Source: Agarophyton chilense (Eukaryota; Rhodophyta; Florideophyceae; Gracilariales; Gracilariaceae). From it: a stretch of 64,000 bases of DNA. The notes under the pieces are model-generated. The model searched no databases and was not told where the DNA came from. It worked only from the letters and a program-made list of their open reading frames with translations. The translations under genes were made by a program, and so were the position numbers. Shown here piece by piece: positions 50,601 through 63,146 of this stretch (position 1 is its first letter; every line of letters starts with the position of its first letter). The stretch spans positions 806,001 to 870,000 of the forward strand of contig JARGXX010000099.1 of NCBI GenBank assembly GCA_030374765.1, written 5' to 3'.

Positions 50601-53600
50601 CGAATCGACTTAGTATTTTGTGAGAAGCTGTGATGGGTTCCCAACGCTACCTATTAAGATGTGCTTTCTCTGCCACCTAGCCTGGTAACGAGCATACGTG
50701 TTCAATTTCATGCGATTGAAAGCGAAATTTACGAAAGTGTTCCTCCCCGGTTAAAAGTCCAATGTACCTTGGCTCTTCTATTTTACACCATAGGTTCGTG
50801 TCCAGATAAGAAACGTTTAGTTGACCCATTTTGGGCTTCGTTCTCGTGGGCCTCTAAAACAATGTACTTCGAAGATTCTATGATGACAAAGGTAGCTACC
50901 AACGGGATTTCCACCACTGGTCGTAGGGCCAGAGTATCAACGACATTGTAAGTTCCAGACCTGGTCGAGCCTGCATTTCGGTTTTTTGGATCTCCCTTCC
51001 TGATTTTCGCCTCTGACGCTGGCGTACGAGAACGAGACGGAGCCAACAGACTGGCACTATCCGATATAATGGAGCGAGTCATATGAGCCGGAGTGTGGAT
51101 AGAAATACTGTAGTTCGCCAACTGATACTCAGGAATTCAAGTAGCAATTACAGAAACTCTGAACTGTGTCCTCAAGAAATACTACAATCCTTCCAAAATG
51201 GCGATTCCATGTGATCGAGAGCCAATATTTCTTCCGAAGAACTACATCTTAATCCCTTTACAAGTCGGAGACACAGAAAGTCGAGAAACACCCAAGAGGG
51301 TGATGATGTACGGGATGTCCGACTCCCGCTCCCTAAGGATGTCAACTCAGCGATAGAGCCCTCTGTCCGTGCGCAAAAGCAAACCAAAGCCGGGTGTAAG
51401 ACAGGAGCCGGTGCATGGCTACACCTCCAGGAATGGGGTTAGGAAAGGAATGGAGATTGAAGGGTGATAAATAAAACCCAAAACAAATGAAAGGAACATA
51501 GGTAAATTGAAGGGATTAGAGAGAATCAATGAACGGAGAGATACCGAGGACACTAACCCCCAGAGCGAGCGAAGATATGTTGAGAAAAGCGGAAACAGTT
51601 ACGTACGTGGAGCGCCGACCAACAACAGCGTGGTTAAATATCCCCATAAAGAGGCAGAAATCAAGAGTAGTCCTTGTGGCTATCTGGACCCGCCCATAAA
51701 GAATGGAGAAACATGTAGAATTTCGTGGACAACCGTTAAGGGTAAACCTTGGGGAATCAGTTGTGATCACCATACTATTAAAGTTGTAAAACATCATAGG
51801 CGGTAGTAAACATGGTCTGGAACTTTACAAAGAGGACGCCACTCATTAGGAATTACTTAGTGGTGTGCAGATCGAGGTGTAATTCCCCCAAGTAGGTTCT
51901 ACTGAGTAAAGTAGAATCAATACCTAATATGTTGCAAATTCTATGGAGTCCATACATACGGCCAACCAACTATCAGGTGCCATGGAAAACTTTCCGCAAA
52001 AGCAAAAATCAACACTCCACCAATAATTTCCAACAATTCATAATATACCACCAGGCTGAAGGGCTACTTACAAATGCCACTTTTTCAGATTTCGACGAAA
52101 GTATTCCTTCAAAAAGAAACCCAAAACTAGTTGTCGATTCATATCTTTCACAACTTTACCTTTTTAGGGGTACACTCAGAACCATTCTAGCTCGCGCCTC
52201 CGTTTCTGGATCACGTTGCTCTATACCAATCGGAAACTGGACTCCATCTGGAAATTTGACCTCAATGAAAGAAGGCCCCTGCCGTTTAAAAATTGACAAA
52301 ACAGAACACATGGAAACGCACGCAGCTTTTCCGTGCCATTCCCTTTTCTGTGATCGATCTCGCCTTGGATCCCGCCGCACTCTGTCTCAAAAGGACCCGT
52401 ATTTTTGTACACGTGGAACTGAGTAGAGGTTGTGGGCTTCAATACCTCTAGGACCCTAAAACACATGGCCATACACAATGGATATTCAAATGATTTTTGT
52501 CACGGATGACATCTGATATATCTCTTTCATAAGTTGCGAAGATTCGAGGGGCACTACTTATATATCGGGTTACTGTAGTTTCATGAAACGAATATTTGCA
52601 TGTACTACATGGACGTCAGATGCAGATCCACATATCATTTATTTCTTACCTTACGTGTTCCGTCGATCCTCAATATAAGTGGTAAATGAAGTCCGTTTCA
52701 AGAACTCATCCCAACACCTTCTGTAAACTTGCTGTGCATCTGAGGCATATCAATCTGTCTCTCTGGGCTCCTGAATGCGTTTCTTGGTATTCTCATGTAC
52801 ATCTATTTCCAGCATGCTGAACTCAACAGCGTCGCACCACCGGCACGACCATTTAAATCTCGGCTGCCCGCCCAAAGCCTGTTTCAAATGCTGCGCGATC
52901 TTTTATTCCTTCGGTTGCAAAACGTTGCCGATTTTTCCAATGCCAATGCATTCCATACAATCCATAAAGCTTCGCACAGCAATTGCAAATTGGCGCCACA
53001 GCAATAGCTGTTCCTTCCAAACTTCAGGCATGAGCCGGCGTCCCATACCATGGACCTCGAAAACAGCGTTTGCTGTATGTTTCTCCTATTAATGGGTCTA
53101 CTGAATCAATTTCGCTTTTCTCAAATCCGGTCTAATTTCTCTCATTTGCATTGGAAGAAATAGAAGCGCAGCATTTTTCAAGCCAACCGCTACGCTTAAA
53201 TGTGTGGTGCAAATGATGCTTCAACTTCAAACAGGCCTAGCCGTTGTGCTATTGGAGGAAATATGAAGTCTGGGTCGTTTGTAGAGCTTTGCTACCAGTG
53301 TAAGTCGTTCTTCTAATTGGATCCTGTTACTGCTTGACTCCTAGCTCTTCTTCTTACAGTCATTTCCTCATATGAGGCATTGTGAAATACACATCAGTAT
53401 TTTAAGAAAACATAGATTGAGTTGAAAGTCTTCGCGTGGCAGACAAATGAAACTGTATCATATAAACAGCTACCTACGAACAGTTTTATGTATCGGTGCA
53501 TGAAACGCAAACATGTTTTCTTATTCCTTGCCACACTGCCGATATTGACCAATTCCGGAACCAAAGTTGATCAATGAAGTAACATCTTCCATCGAGATCT

Positions 53601-56600
53601 AAGAAGCTTAGTAAAATTTCCAATCATTATACATGTCCGATCGCGGTTTCTCCGCTTTGATTTTGGTTTTTGTAGATCAAATCAAAGGGGTCGTCTTCAA
53701 CCACACTGCAATTCCCTTTGACATCCAAAAACAATAACCCTACAAAAGTCGATCTGAAATCAAGCGTTAACTCAACAATAATTTTGACGCTATCATAACA
53801 CAGGTATTACAACACACGAGCCCCTGAACTTATGGGAGAAAAAACCGACTTTTGTGACTTTGCGGTCAAAAAATAAGCAGCGATGGCGAACTTTTGCTTT
53901 TCAGTGCTCTAATATTTCTGAGATCGAGTTCGTAACGAATCCATGATTTCATCTTAAAAGCACCAGAGCGGCTGAAGAACTTTGGGCTCGTGAACTCGTT
54001 CTTAGCGTCTACTCTGAATGAATTTGAATGTATCGGGAGGTTCTAATTCCTTAACCCTTGAACTGCTTGGACAGAACCGGCCTGGTTTTCGGTTTTATTT
54101 ATCCTGCTTTATAGCCACATGCTGTCGTCCGAAAATGTGCTAATCTTTTCGTCATATCAGTTCCACTTTGACGGTGTTTCACCAACACAGAACCAGAAAA
54201 CCTTTCTTCAAATGGGTTGATAGCGGCACATTAGTTGGCTTACTTCAGGTTTAGAAGCTTGAAATTCTTGTTAAAGAGGAATGTTGAAAAGTACGACGTT
54301 TGCAGAACCCTTTTCTTTTTATGCCAAGCCACTTCTCAAACATGACTTTTGAGATTATCGATAAAGGATTGAAATATGTTAAATAGCTCTGCATCGTTTG
54401 TAACTACATGTGTCGTAGGTTTCACACAGTATCCTGAAAGGGGATGTACCGCAAAAACCGGACGAACCTCGTGTACAACTGCTCCACAACCAATTTAAGT
54501 TTCTGAAAGTTTCTTGGACTGCAATCATAACAAAAAACCAACGTTATCATATGTAACGTCAGATTCACGAGATTAAGAAACCCTTTTCTTGGATGGTACT
54601 TGCGAAAGGATGGTAGCATGTACAATTGCGAGTGACGTTTCAAATCCTCGTCCGTGAGGTAGGATGCCTTCACTAATGCTAAAAGCGACCTTCTCTAAGG
54701 ACTTGGCATACTAGATGAGGATATATTTATTGCGTAACTGATCTTTTTTAGAAGAGGTGAAGAAATGTAATTCTTTGAAATATTTTAGGCAAGTTTTTAT
54801 GACGTGAGTGACTTCTGGTGACTAGTCGCAGAATATGGATTGTCCATCCACGAAGTACCATGTGCTTTAAGTAATAGGAAAAGGCATATTTGAAATCAGG
54901 GGTTAAATGAGGTATAGAAAAGCCCTTCTTAATGCGCAAAAAATCTGAGAGTTTCTTTTCGGTTTTCTGATCGCTCTTGTTTGATTTGAACTCATTCTAA
55001 ATGGCCACTTTATTCTGCGGGACTGGCCCGCCAGCGCATTATGACTTTATTAAACCACCGTAGTAGGAATCTCTTCGTACTACAATGTTCAGAAAGTTAA
55101 TATTAGCAGGTATTACTCACAGTGTCTAGTATTTGTTTACAAATTCTTATTACTTCGGAAAGAAGAAGAAAAATATCTCGTAACATAATCATTACTTTAT
55201 CAAGTTCTTTTTCGGTCAGGAAGAAGAACCAGAAGTCGAAAGTTCTGGTCAGCGCTTCAAATTTCGAGCAAGCTCCCCTGTTTTTCTCTGGTGCTCCTTC
55301 TCCAAAATTGGGAGTCAGTTTTCCACGTTTCTCTATACGAAATAACGACCTAGGTCTAAGACCCTTCCTCCGCAGCTTCATAAATCTTGTAGATTCTTGC
55401 CATGGTTTAGAAAACGCTCCACCGTGTTATAGTTTATAGTACTTTGAGGCCTTACGTTTGCGGTAAGACATACTTACGTACTCCCATTCGAAGGGGAGAC
55501 GCCCTAGCAGTGACAAACATTCCGAGAACAACTCAGAACACAGCGCTGTAATCGAATAATTCCGATGTACAGTTCTGGTTGCCCTCGAAGTCAGTGTTGA
55601 ATCCAACATCAGTTTTAATGACAAAGATGGTAGTCTCGGACAGAACCGGCGTGCCAATTAGTACAAAGTTTTCTGCAAGATTTCTGTTCAATCGACTCTG
55701 TCAGCAGGGAACGGTTCCAAGCATCGAAGCAGTTTAGGATAGCTTTCATATCAACGCCGAAATGGCTGCTGGCATCAAGCATGATCTTCCATAAATTTTC
55801 CTACCAACTGCTCATACTTATGCTCGGAACTCAAACATACACATCAGTGAATAATAAATTCTCAGCTCGTTTAGAAATCTTAAGAAACGTCTTCTTGAAA
55901 AATTTCTTGAGCTTTCGACGCCCTAGAAAGCATTTATTACGGATTTTCCTTATTAAGAAGGCCATCCAAAGGTGCAAAACGTAAGCGTCTTAGGCTCTGA
56001 AACGTTAGAAGAAGTGATATACTATTGCAGCTTTGGTTACAAAAAAACGCCACCCCTGGCACGCGAGCACCCATTGCGGTGCCTTATAGTTGCAGTCGCC
56101 ATAGTTCAGTACTATTCGCAGAAACCAGGGCATAATATCATGTAAGCATACTCACAAGTCATTCAAATGTAGGTCTCTCACGCCTGTCCGGCGTAGTTGG
56201 TTAGAATGAATGTACGACTTGAGGAGCACGAGCAGGGCACCGCTTGGCTCTGCCTGATGAAGTAGAGAGAAATATTCGCGATTCGAGCGAAGGCGAAGGG
56301 ATTGAAGTAAGGGCTATGGGGAGTAAAGTAATTTGTGATTCGCAGCCGGTGGATGGTGGAGTGTACACTGAGGCACCTGGAAGGAAGCAGACGCAACCAA
56401 ACCCTTGCCTTAATTTGGAATCTCCGCAGCAGTGAGCAGGATGAGAGCCAGGAAGTTGTTAATCAATGATTCATCCACATAAAGTGTGAAATACTTTACA
56501 AAACGTCGTGCCGTACCGAAAGTGTTGAGTCTCAGGCACATGTCCTTATGGTCATAGTTAAAAAGGAGGAAGATTGGTAAGGCGATTACGGGATTCTTTG

Positions 56601-57333
56601 TCCAGAAACTTCCTTAAAAAGATGTTACGACGCGAGTTACTTCCAACAATTCAACAGATTTATAAAGAAGTTTCTCCGCTGTTGTCCCATTACGAAGAAG
56701 ACACTTCAGAAGGAAGAATTCACAGTAATGTTGTTCGAAATGTATTCGAGGTTCTCGAAAAAAGGTAGTGCACGGCTGGAAGGATTCGGAGGTTGTATTG
56801 AGGATGAGCGTTGATCGGTGAACAAAAGTGCTGCTCCTTGCCGACGTTCAGGGTGATACGCATATATCCTTTTAAGAGCATTTTAGAGCTCAAAACTTTT
56901 TCTGGCGAGTCTGATACGATGGCATGGTCGAAGCTTGATATAATAGAAAGCTCTATTGTTCCAATAGTTCATTATTCAGTAATATGGAGGTCCTTATTTG
57001 CGTCAGTTCCGCATTCTGCCCGTTCTCCACTGTATTACAGGTGTTCTTGTTGAGCACTGAAAAACTATTAGGTTCCGAAAGGATGGAATCGGAAGCGTCT
57101 GTGCTTTGGTCTGTTGTCATAAAACAATTGAGAAGTCTCCACTTCGTCAAGTTCGATTGAAGTGCTACCGGGACAGGCAGCAACGAAAACATTTGAGGTT
57201 ATTTATTATCCCGACGTATCCAAAAAGGCCTTGTCTACCTCCGCGCAACGCAAAGAGAAAACTTTAGGCTAGGGAAGGGGCGGTTTTAATCGTTGGATGC
57301 GTTTTCCAACGTTCTGGTTATACCCGACCTGCC
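50601..57333. other. Long AT-richer stretch without an intact recognisable gene
   Basis: 6.7 kb. Open frames reach at most about 165 codons (51929-52426 +). Coding-like but unrecognised patches: 52380-52156 minus (SIFKRQGPSFIEVKFPDGVQ, IGIEQRDPETEARARMV), 53990-53840 minus (DEIMDSLRTRSQKY and FAIAAYFLTAKSQKS with stops between) and 56574-56765 plus (LLPTIQQIYKEVSPLLSHYE, IHSNVVRNVFEVLEKR). These may be relics of old transposons or host genes. No tRNA, rRNA or LTR seen. Confidence 0.45.
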
Positions 57334-57967
57334 TGTCGTACAATCACCTCTGGGGTATGCTACTCTCTTGTCTCGGGAGCGTGGTGACGCTCAACCGTAA
57401 AGAGCGTGATGACGCTTAACCTTAGAAGGTAGACGTAATAAACCTCGATGGTAACAAGGCACCGTGAAAACCCGCAGGGGCAAACGGCGGGGCAACTAGT
57501 CTATAACGTGTAGGTGAACGATGGTAGGCGTCGACGCGCGGGAAAGCCGGTGTTGTAGTTGAGAAACAATGAACCAAAAGGTATAGTCGTGACCCACGTG
57601 ATGCCTGTCTTTATCAGATTAGGATGACGGAGGTGCAGTTCCCTATATGTAATGGACTGAACTCTCCAGATCACCCGGGAGGTGCCAGTAAAACACGGTC
57701 TCTGACCTAGTGTCAGAGACCTGGCCAGCACTGGCTACAGTGCCAGGTGGCCCCTCCACTACTGTACTAAAATAAATATAATTACAATTACAAGTACTAA
57801 CAATTACTCAACCAGAAGGTACATGTCAACACTACACAGGGCTGACAACACCTAGATGGTAGCTTGCCCGGAGCTGCGTGGCCGATGATCCCTTGCATCC
57901 ATCACCTACAAGGCCAGTGTAGTATATCGACAACCTCAAATGTCAAACCTTCTGCCACTATACGACA
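57334..57967 (-). repeat. Element I 3' LTR
   Basis: 634 bp, TGTCGTACAATCACC to ...CTATACGACA on the plus strand, the same family as solo LTR J. Has about two copies of the 25-bp minisatellite present three times in J. Confidence 0.88.
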
Positions 57968-57983
57968 GACCCCCTTTCTACCC

Positions 57984-58707
57984 ATGAGACACGCCTCGTG
58001 TCTCCTTCCATCAAACCATAAAAGTACAGCGAGCGACAGCGGCGCGGGCATCGGAGTGGTGTCTGCCGGCGGTTGCTAACGGTGCGCGACGCGCGATCCC
58101 TTGAGGTTCAGAACTTGGTGCCAGTGTCGGTTGGGGAGTGCGAGCGACGACGGCGGCGCACGAATTGAGCGACAACCATTCAGGTAGGGACTGCCATGAG
58201 GACAATGCAGTGTCAATAGTGCGCCCGCGGACACGTTTTCGGTAGTGGGCTCCTGCGCGCTTGCGATTATGCTTCCGCATAGCCTACCGTTCAACCAAGT
58301 TGTTATCGCTCCTCTTCCCAGTGGCGGGGCTACCGCTCCTTCGCTACCTCCTATGTCGATGGATCCTAGCATTACTGCCAGTTTTCCTTCGTGAGTACTC
58401 AATAACATGGGTCCTCCCGATCCCACTGCTCCTCAACCGACAGGTCCTTCTACTCCCGGATTCGGAGGCCAGACTTTCTGTCGCTTCACCTTTGAGGTTC
58501 TTGTGGCGGCCACCTGCCAATTGACTTCCTTAGTATCTCCTTCTTCAAGTAAATTGTTGTCTCTTCTTGTCTCTTCTACTGTTACATTCGGTTGTTCTTT
58601 CGTGTCCTCCCTTGTAGGTAATCTGACACGCATATGCGTCCACCTTCTGCGAAAAACGACGTCTTTTCTACCCCCTCTTTAGGCCTGAGTACCACGAAGG
58701 TCTAAGG
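57984..58707. other. Element I 3' region between chromodomain and LTR
   Basis: About 725 bp. The antisense (plus) strand has two short ATG frames, 58268-58393 (a Pro/Ser-rich chain) and 58407-58682 (MGPPDPTAPQPTGPSTPGFG), in different phases. The same strand and position carry the long antisense gene in element A, but similarity is not evident, so I do not call genes here. Confidence 0.35.
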
Positions 58708-59367
58708 TTAGCCGTCTGCAGGCATGGGCTCCTTGCGACGGCGCCAATACCTGATACGGAAGTGTGGGGGTATTGCGGCTGGGGGTTCGAGGGTGTCCCC
58801 TTCTGGGCCCCATCCGTACCACCTTACGGTGTACTTCAGACCATTGTAGGTTGGCGTGTGGCCCACCAGACGGTCAACGGGAAAATCCTCTGAGGTTTGG
58901 TCCTGCTCTTTTGGGGGAATGCTACCTCGAGGGTTCATATGTTCCGAGTTGGGAGCTTCGTGTGTGGGAGCCAGGTCGGGAGCTCCCGTTGTTACCGTGT
59001 GAGGTTCCATTTCCGTCCCTGTTAGAGGGTTGTAATCCTGATCATCCCGTTGTAGGTCATCGTTCACCTCAATTGGGGTGGGGTCCTCCGAGGGTCGAGT
59101 ACGCAGGGCTACAGCTCTGGGCACTCGGGCTGAGGTGCCTGCCTCAATGCGATGTTGAACCGTTTCAGGTGCTACTGTAATACGGTCAATTGATATCGTA
59201 TTCGGTATTCTATCTTGTTCAACCGTAACGGTGTGGTCTGATGCGTTCAATACCTTATAAGGTCCCACTAATTTGGGTAGAAGCTTCGAATGGTTATATC
59301 TCTCAGTAGCTTCATCGTCCGCTTTATCACCCGGTCGCGGTCTTCTACCGGAAGGTAGGTTATCTAT
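58708..59367 (-). pseudogene. Element I integrase C-terminus and chromodomain
   Basis: In frame with the integrase core after a stop at 59368. GPYKVLNASDHTVTVEQDRI is the GPF/Y module; then a long acidic Pro/Thr linker; then FPVDRLVGHTPTYNGLKYTV (RWYGWGPEGDTLEPP), HFRIRYWRRRKEP, a complete chromodomain ending at a stop at 58708. It would guide integration through chromatin binding. Confidence 0.8.
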
Positions 59368-60586
59368 TTAGACATATCGTCCCGAAGATACAGAGACCAC
59401 TTTGGTTACCCTACGGTCGTAGTCGGCCTTATACCGCTTCTGGGCTGCAGTGAGGCGGCTCTCTGCATGTTTGAGAGCCCTCCTCGATCTCAAAAGGGTA
59501 TTTCGCTTGACTTGGGCAGGGGTCAATGCGCCAACTGCAGTGCTGGTGGTATGATCTCCCTGCACTACAATACCTGGGGGGTGTCGCAAAAGAACCAAAT
59601 CAAAGGGAGTGGTCTGCTTTGACCGGTGTACCTGAAGGTTATAGAAGTAGGTGAGCGGTTGCACCAGCTAACCCCACCCAGTTTGGTGCTCTTCCGTATA
59701 GTGTCGTAGCCTTGATACCAATATGTGGTTAAAGCGCTCGACCTGTCCGTTTGTCTGCGGGTGGTAGGCAGTCGTGAAGTATTGCTTGATACCCAAGAGG
59801 TTACAGACTGCTTCGAAGAACTTCGATGCCAAGTTTGAACCATTATCGGTAAGTAGGTACAGTGGTGCTCCATACGGGTAGACCCAATTGTTGAGGAACG
59901 CAATCGCCAGCGTTGTTGACTTCGTATCCTTTAAAGGTATCGCTTTCGTGAGCTTCGAGAACCTTTCGGTGATCACTAGAATGTGCTGGTACCCATTTTT
60001 GGTCTTGGGAAGTGGTCCTAGAAGGTCTATGGCAACAAACTCCAGCGGACCCGTTGCTGGAAACAGCTTGAGGTACTTTCGATGATTTCAAATAACGCCG
60101 CGGATACGAACACAGGATTTGTATTGACCGACAAAGGCATAGAAATCATGGGCCATATGAGGCCAATAGAACTGTTGCCTCAAGGTGTAATACATCCTGG
60201 TGGCACAGGGGTGTCCCGATAGTCGCGGGTAGTTTGCGAGATACAAGACTCTCGGGCGCAGCGCCTTCGGAACCACCTTTTGAAGGCTACCATCCAAGGT
60301 TGACCTTCTCACGATGTACCCATTGTGGTCCACATCGAATGGTGACCCTTTGAAACCAATTTGGTCAGCCAGGGTTCTGCAGTACGCATCCTGGGCCTGT
60401 TCTCGTAGAAATGCCTCTCGGGTTACGGTCATGACGTTCGTTTCCTCTAGGGTCAGTATCTGCGTTGCCATGTCGGTGTTCTGCAAGGCACCTTCTTCAG
60501 GTAAGTCCCAACATCCTTCTAGGTGTTTGCCTGTACCATTTTGGTTGGATGATACCAAAAAGCAAGGTATATCATCGTTCACAGGT
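59368..60586 (-). pseudogene. Element I integrase core
   Basis: From 60582: LANYPRLSGHPCATRMYYTL and CVRIRG (zinc module, one Cys lost), a stop at 60088, then PLEFVAIDLLGPLPKTKNGY (first Asp), PLYLLTDNGSNLASKFFEAV (second Asp), HPQTNGQVERFNHILVSRLR (Glu). A stop at 59665 replaces Trp in QTGWG. The frame goes on through THLQVHRSKQ-type residues to 59368. Catalytic triad intact; two in-frame stops. Confidence 0.85.
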
Positions 60587-62044
60587 TCAGTCTCTAACCT
60601 CTGAGGTGTTTAAGCGTGACATAGCATCAGCTATGTTGTGCTTGATGCCTGGACGGTACTGTACGTCGTATTCAAACTCCGACAGTCTCAACCTCCAACG
60701 GGCAAGTCTACCAGACGCATCTGCCAGTCCGAGGATCCACCTTAAGGCGTCGTTGTCCGTGCGCAACGTAAAGCGCTCACCATAAAGGTATGGACGGAGC
60801 ATCCATATGCTCCACACTACTGCTAGACATTCCTTCTCGGTGACCATGTAGTTCTGCTTCGAGTCGTTCATAGCGCGACTCCAGTACCCTATAGGTAATT
60901 TTTCTCCGTTGTGCTGCTCCTGCATGAGACAACAACCAATTTGGGCATGGGATGCATCTGTATCCAGCCTGTACGGTAGACCTGTTTTCAGTAACGCTAG
61001 GATTGGCGGCGACAACAGCGCTCGTTTCAATTCCTCAAAGGTATCCAATTCGTCGATCGATAGATTCTCAAACCGTTCAGGTTCACCTTTCTGGAGCTTC
61101 TTGTTGAGGGGAGCCGCTATTTTCACGAATCCCTTCACGAAGCGACGATAGACGTTACATAACCCTATAAAGGATCGTACGTCTGTCTGGGATCGTGGCT
61201 ACTTGACCTTCTATACGGCTCTAATGTTGCTCGGCGCAACCTCTAGGGTACCAGGGCCTATGATGTGGCCGAGTCATTCAACCGTTCTGGTAAAGAAGAG
61301 GCATTTGCGTAGCTTCAGCGTCACCCCCGCCTCAGCTAGGAGGGTTAGTACGGTGCGTACGTGTGCAAAATGCTCTTCTACCGATCTGGAGTAGATGATT
61401 ACATCATCGATGTATACCAAGGCGGTTGTCCATTTAACCTTCGAAAGGATGATGTCCAGCGCCCTTTGAAAGGTGGCTGGAGCATTGTGCAACCCGAAAG
61501 GCATCCGCGTGAAGCGAAGCAAACCTGCATGGCACGTGAAGGTCGTTTTGTCTCGATCTTTCTCACCTACGGGTACCTGCCAATAACCACAATTGGCATC
61601 CAACGTGGTAAATATCTGCGCATCTCCAAAGGAGTCGATGCAATCATCTATTCTAGGTATCGGGTACGAATCCCTGATGGTCACGCTATAGAGCTTCCTG
61701 TAGTCCTCACAAAACCTCATGCGGTTATCCCCTTTCTTCTGAACCAGAACCACGGCACTAGCCCAATCTGAGTTGGCTGGTTCAATTACACCTTCTTGGA
61801 GCATTCGCTCCACTTCTTTGAGTTCTAGTTCTCTCGCCTTCGGAATTGCACGGAATGGTTGCTGATAAATCGGCTTCGAGTCAGGGAGGAGCTCGATGCG
61901 ATGCTGTGTGGCCTTAATTTGGCCCAGATGGCCTGACCACATAGTTTCAAACTCCTTCAGAAGGTCGAGAATACGGCCTCGCAATCCGCCGTTATCTTCA
62001 CCGATCTGGACTGTATCTTTCCATTGTTTCTCGGGGTCAGGATC
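60587..62044 (-). pseudogene. Element I reverse transcriptase and RNase H
   Basis: Same frame as the protease after a stop at 62045. RT: IKATQHRIELLPDSKPIYQQ, EVERMLQEGVIEPANSDWAS, SYPIPRIDDCIDSFGDAQIF, LLRFTRMPFGLHNAPATFQR, ALVYIDDVIIYSRSVEEHFA (YIDD intact). A stop at 61274 and two more before RSFIGLCNVYRRFVKGFVKI. RNase H: LPYRLDTDASHAQIGCCLMQ, NYMVTEKECLAVVWSIWMLR, RTDNDALRWILGLADASGRL, IKHNIADAMSRLN. A frameshift near 60610 leads into the integrase frame. Confidence 0.88.
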
Positions 62045-62998
62045 CTATTCTTTGTCTACCGATGCCTTATCGGTTAGCTTTGCTTCCAAGTTGGTATTTA
62101 TCGATACCTTTGTGGTTGTGGAAGCATTTGCGCACCCCCGTTCCTTATCGAAGGCTACCTTGCCGAGATCAGTGTGAGCTACGGTGAAGACCCCTTGTGG
62201 TGTCGGTAGTGCGATGCCAACATTGGTATTTTTCGGCAACTTCAGGTCGTGACTGCTGAAGTTACTGAGACACACCTTAAAGGGTTCATTTGGGATGTTG
62301 TCGACAATCCCGTTGGCCATCAAGATGAGGTGTCGATGTGCCAATCTCGGATGGTTTTGTAGTATGACCAGCCCGGGGGTCGCACAAGACACCGGTACCA
62401 ATATTTGGTGCATTGGCGGGATAACAACCTGTTTGGTAATGCGCACTTTGTTGGAGACCGTTTCAGTGGATATCGCCTTCTTCGGTTTGACGAACCATCC
62501 CCGTTTGGTTTCCATATTACCAAAAATGGCAATTCGGCCCCCCCGACGTAGGGCGACGCTATGGGAACCAGGAAAAATTGCTTTGACATGTATCTTGATG
62601 AAGTTCGTACCTAGTAGGCAGTCTGTTGGTAAACGGTCGACAAAAAAGAATTGCAGTCTTACCTTGAGGTGTCCGAGCTGCACCACAGTGGTGAGAGTAC
62701 CTCGAAGGTTTAATGGACGCTCATTTGAATCCACCATCGGGTTGTTGTCGGGAGGTCGGCCCAAGTTCCGAAGTACCGCCTCAGGTATGACGAGGGAGTT
62801 CAGGACGTTTGGGCCGGCCCCCGTATCCAACACGCAGATGATCGGAACCGCAATGCGATCGGAGAAACACATTGAAGCACGTACTTTATAGTGGTTGTAC
62901 TTCATATGACAAACCGGACCTGGTTGTGACGTGTTCTCTTCCACCTTCAAGGTTCTGGGTATCGATTGGCCTTCCACCTGAAGGTTGGGTTCGGCCAT
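62045..62998 (-). pseudogene. Element I aspartic protease and linker
   Basis: Frame from the ATG at 62998 (MAEPNLQVEGQSIPRTLKVE). VPIICVLDTGAGPNVLNSLV has the Asp-Thr-Gly active site; VVQLGHLKVRLQFFFVDRLP and TDCLLGTNFIKIHVKAIFPG complete the retropepsin fold; a linker (CATPGLVILQNHPRLAHRHL, MANGIVDNIPNEPFKVCLSN, LKLPKNTNVGIALPTPQGVF) is shared with A and B. Intact to a TAG at 62045 that separates it from RT. A one-base phase change separates it from gag. Confidence 0.85.
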
Positions 62999-63146
62999 TA
63001 CGCCAACCGTTCGGTTTTTTCCTCCTCTACGGGAGGGGTTGAGTTCAAGTTTGGTGTTTCCTCGATGGTATTGACCTGTACCGGTGTACGGGGTTGGAAC
63101 CTATTTGGTGCTTGCGTTGAAGACTTATATAGAGGCGTTTGTGATT

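Noticed and set aside
58261-58682. Antisense gene in element I equivalent to that of element A
   Set aside because: Two short ATG frames in different phases with no visible similarity to A's antisense chain.
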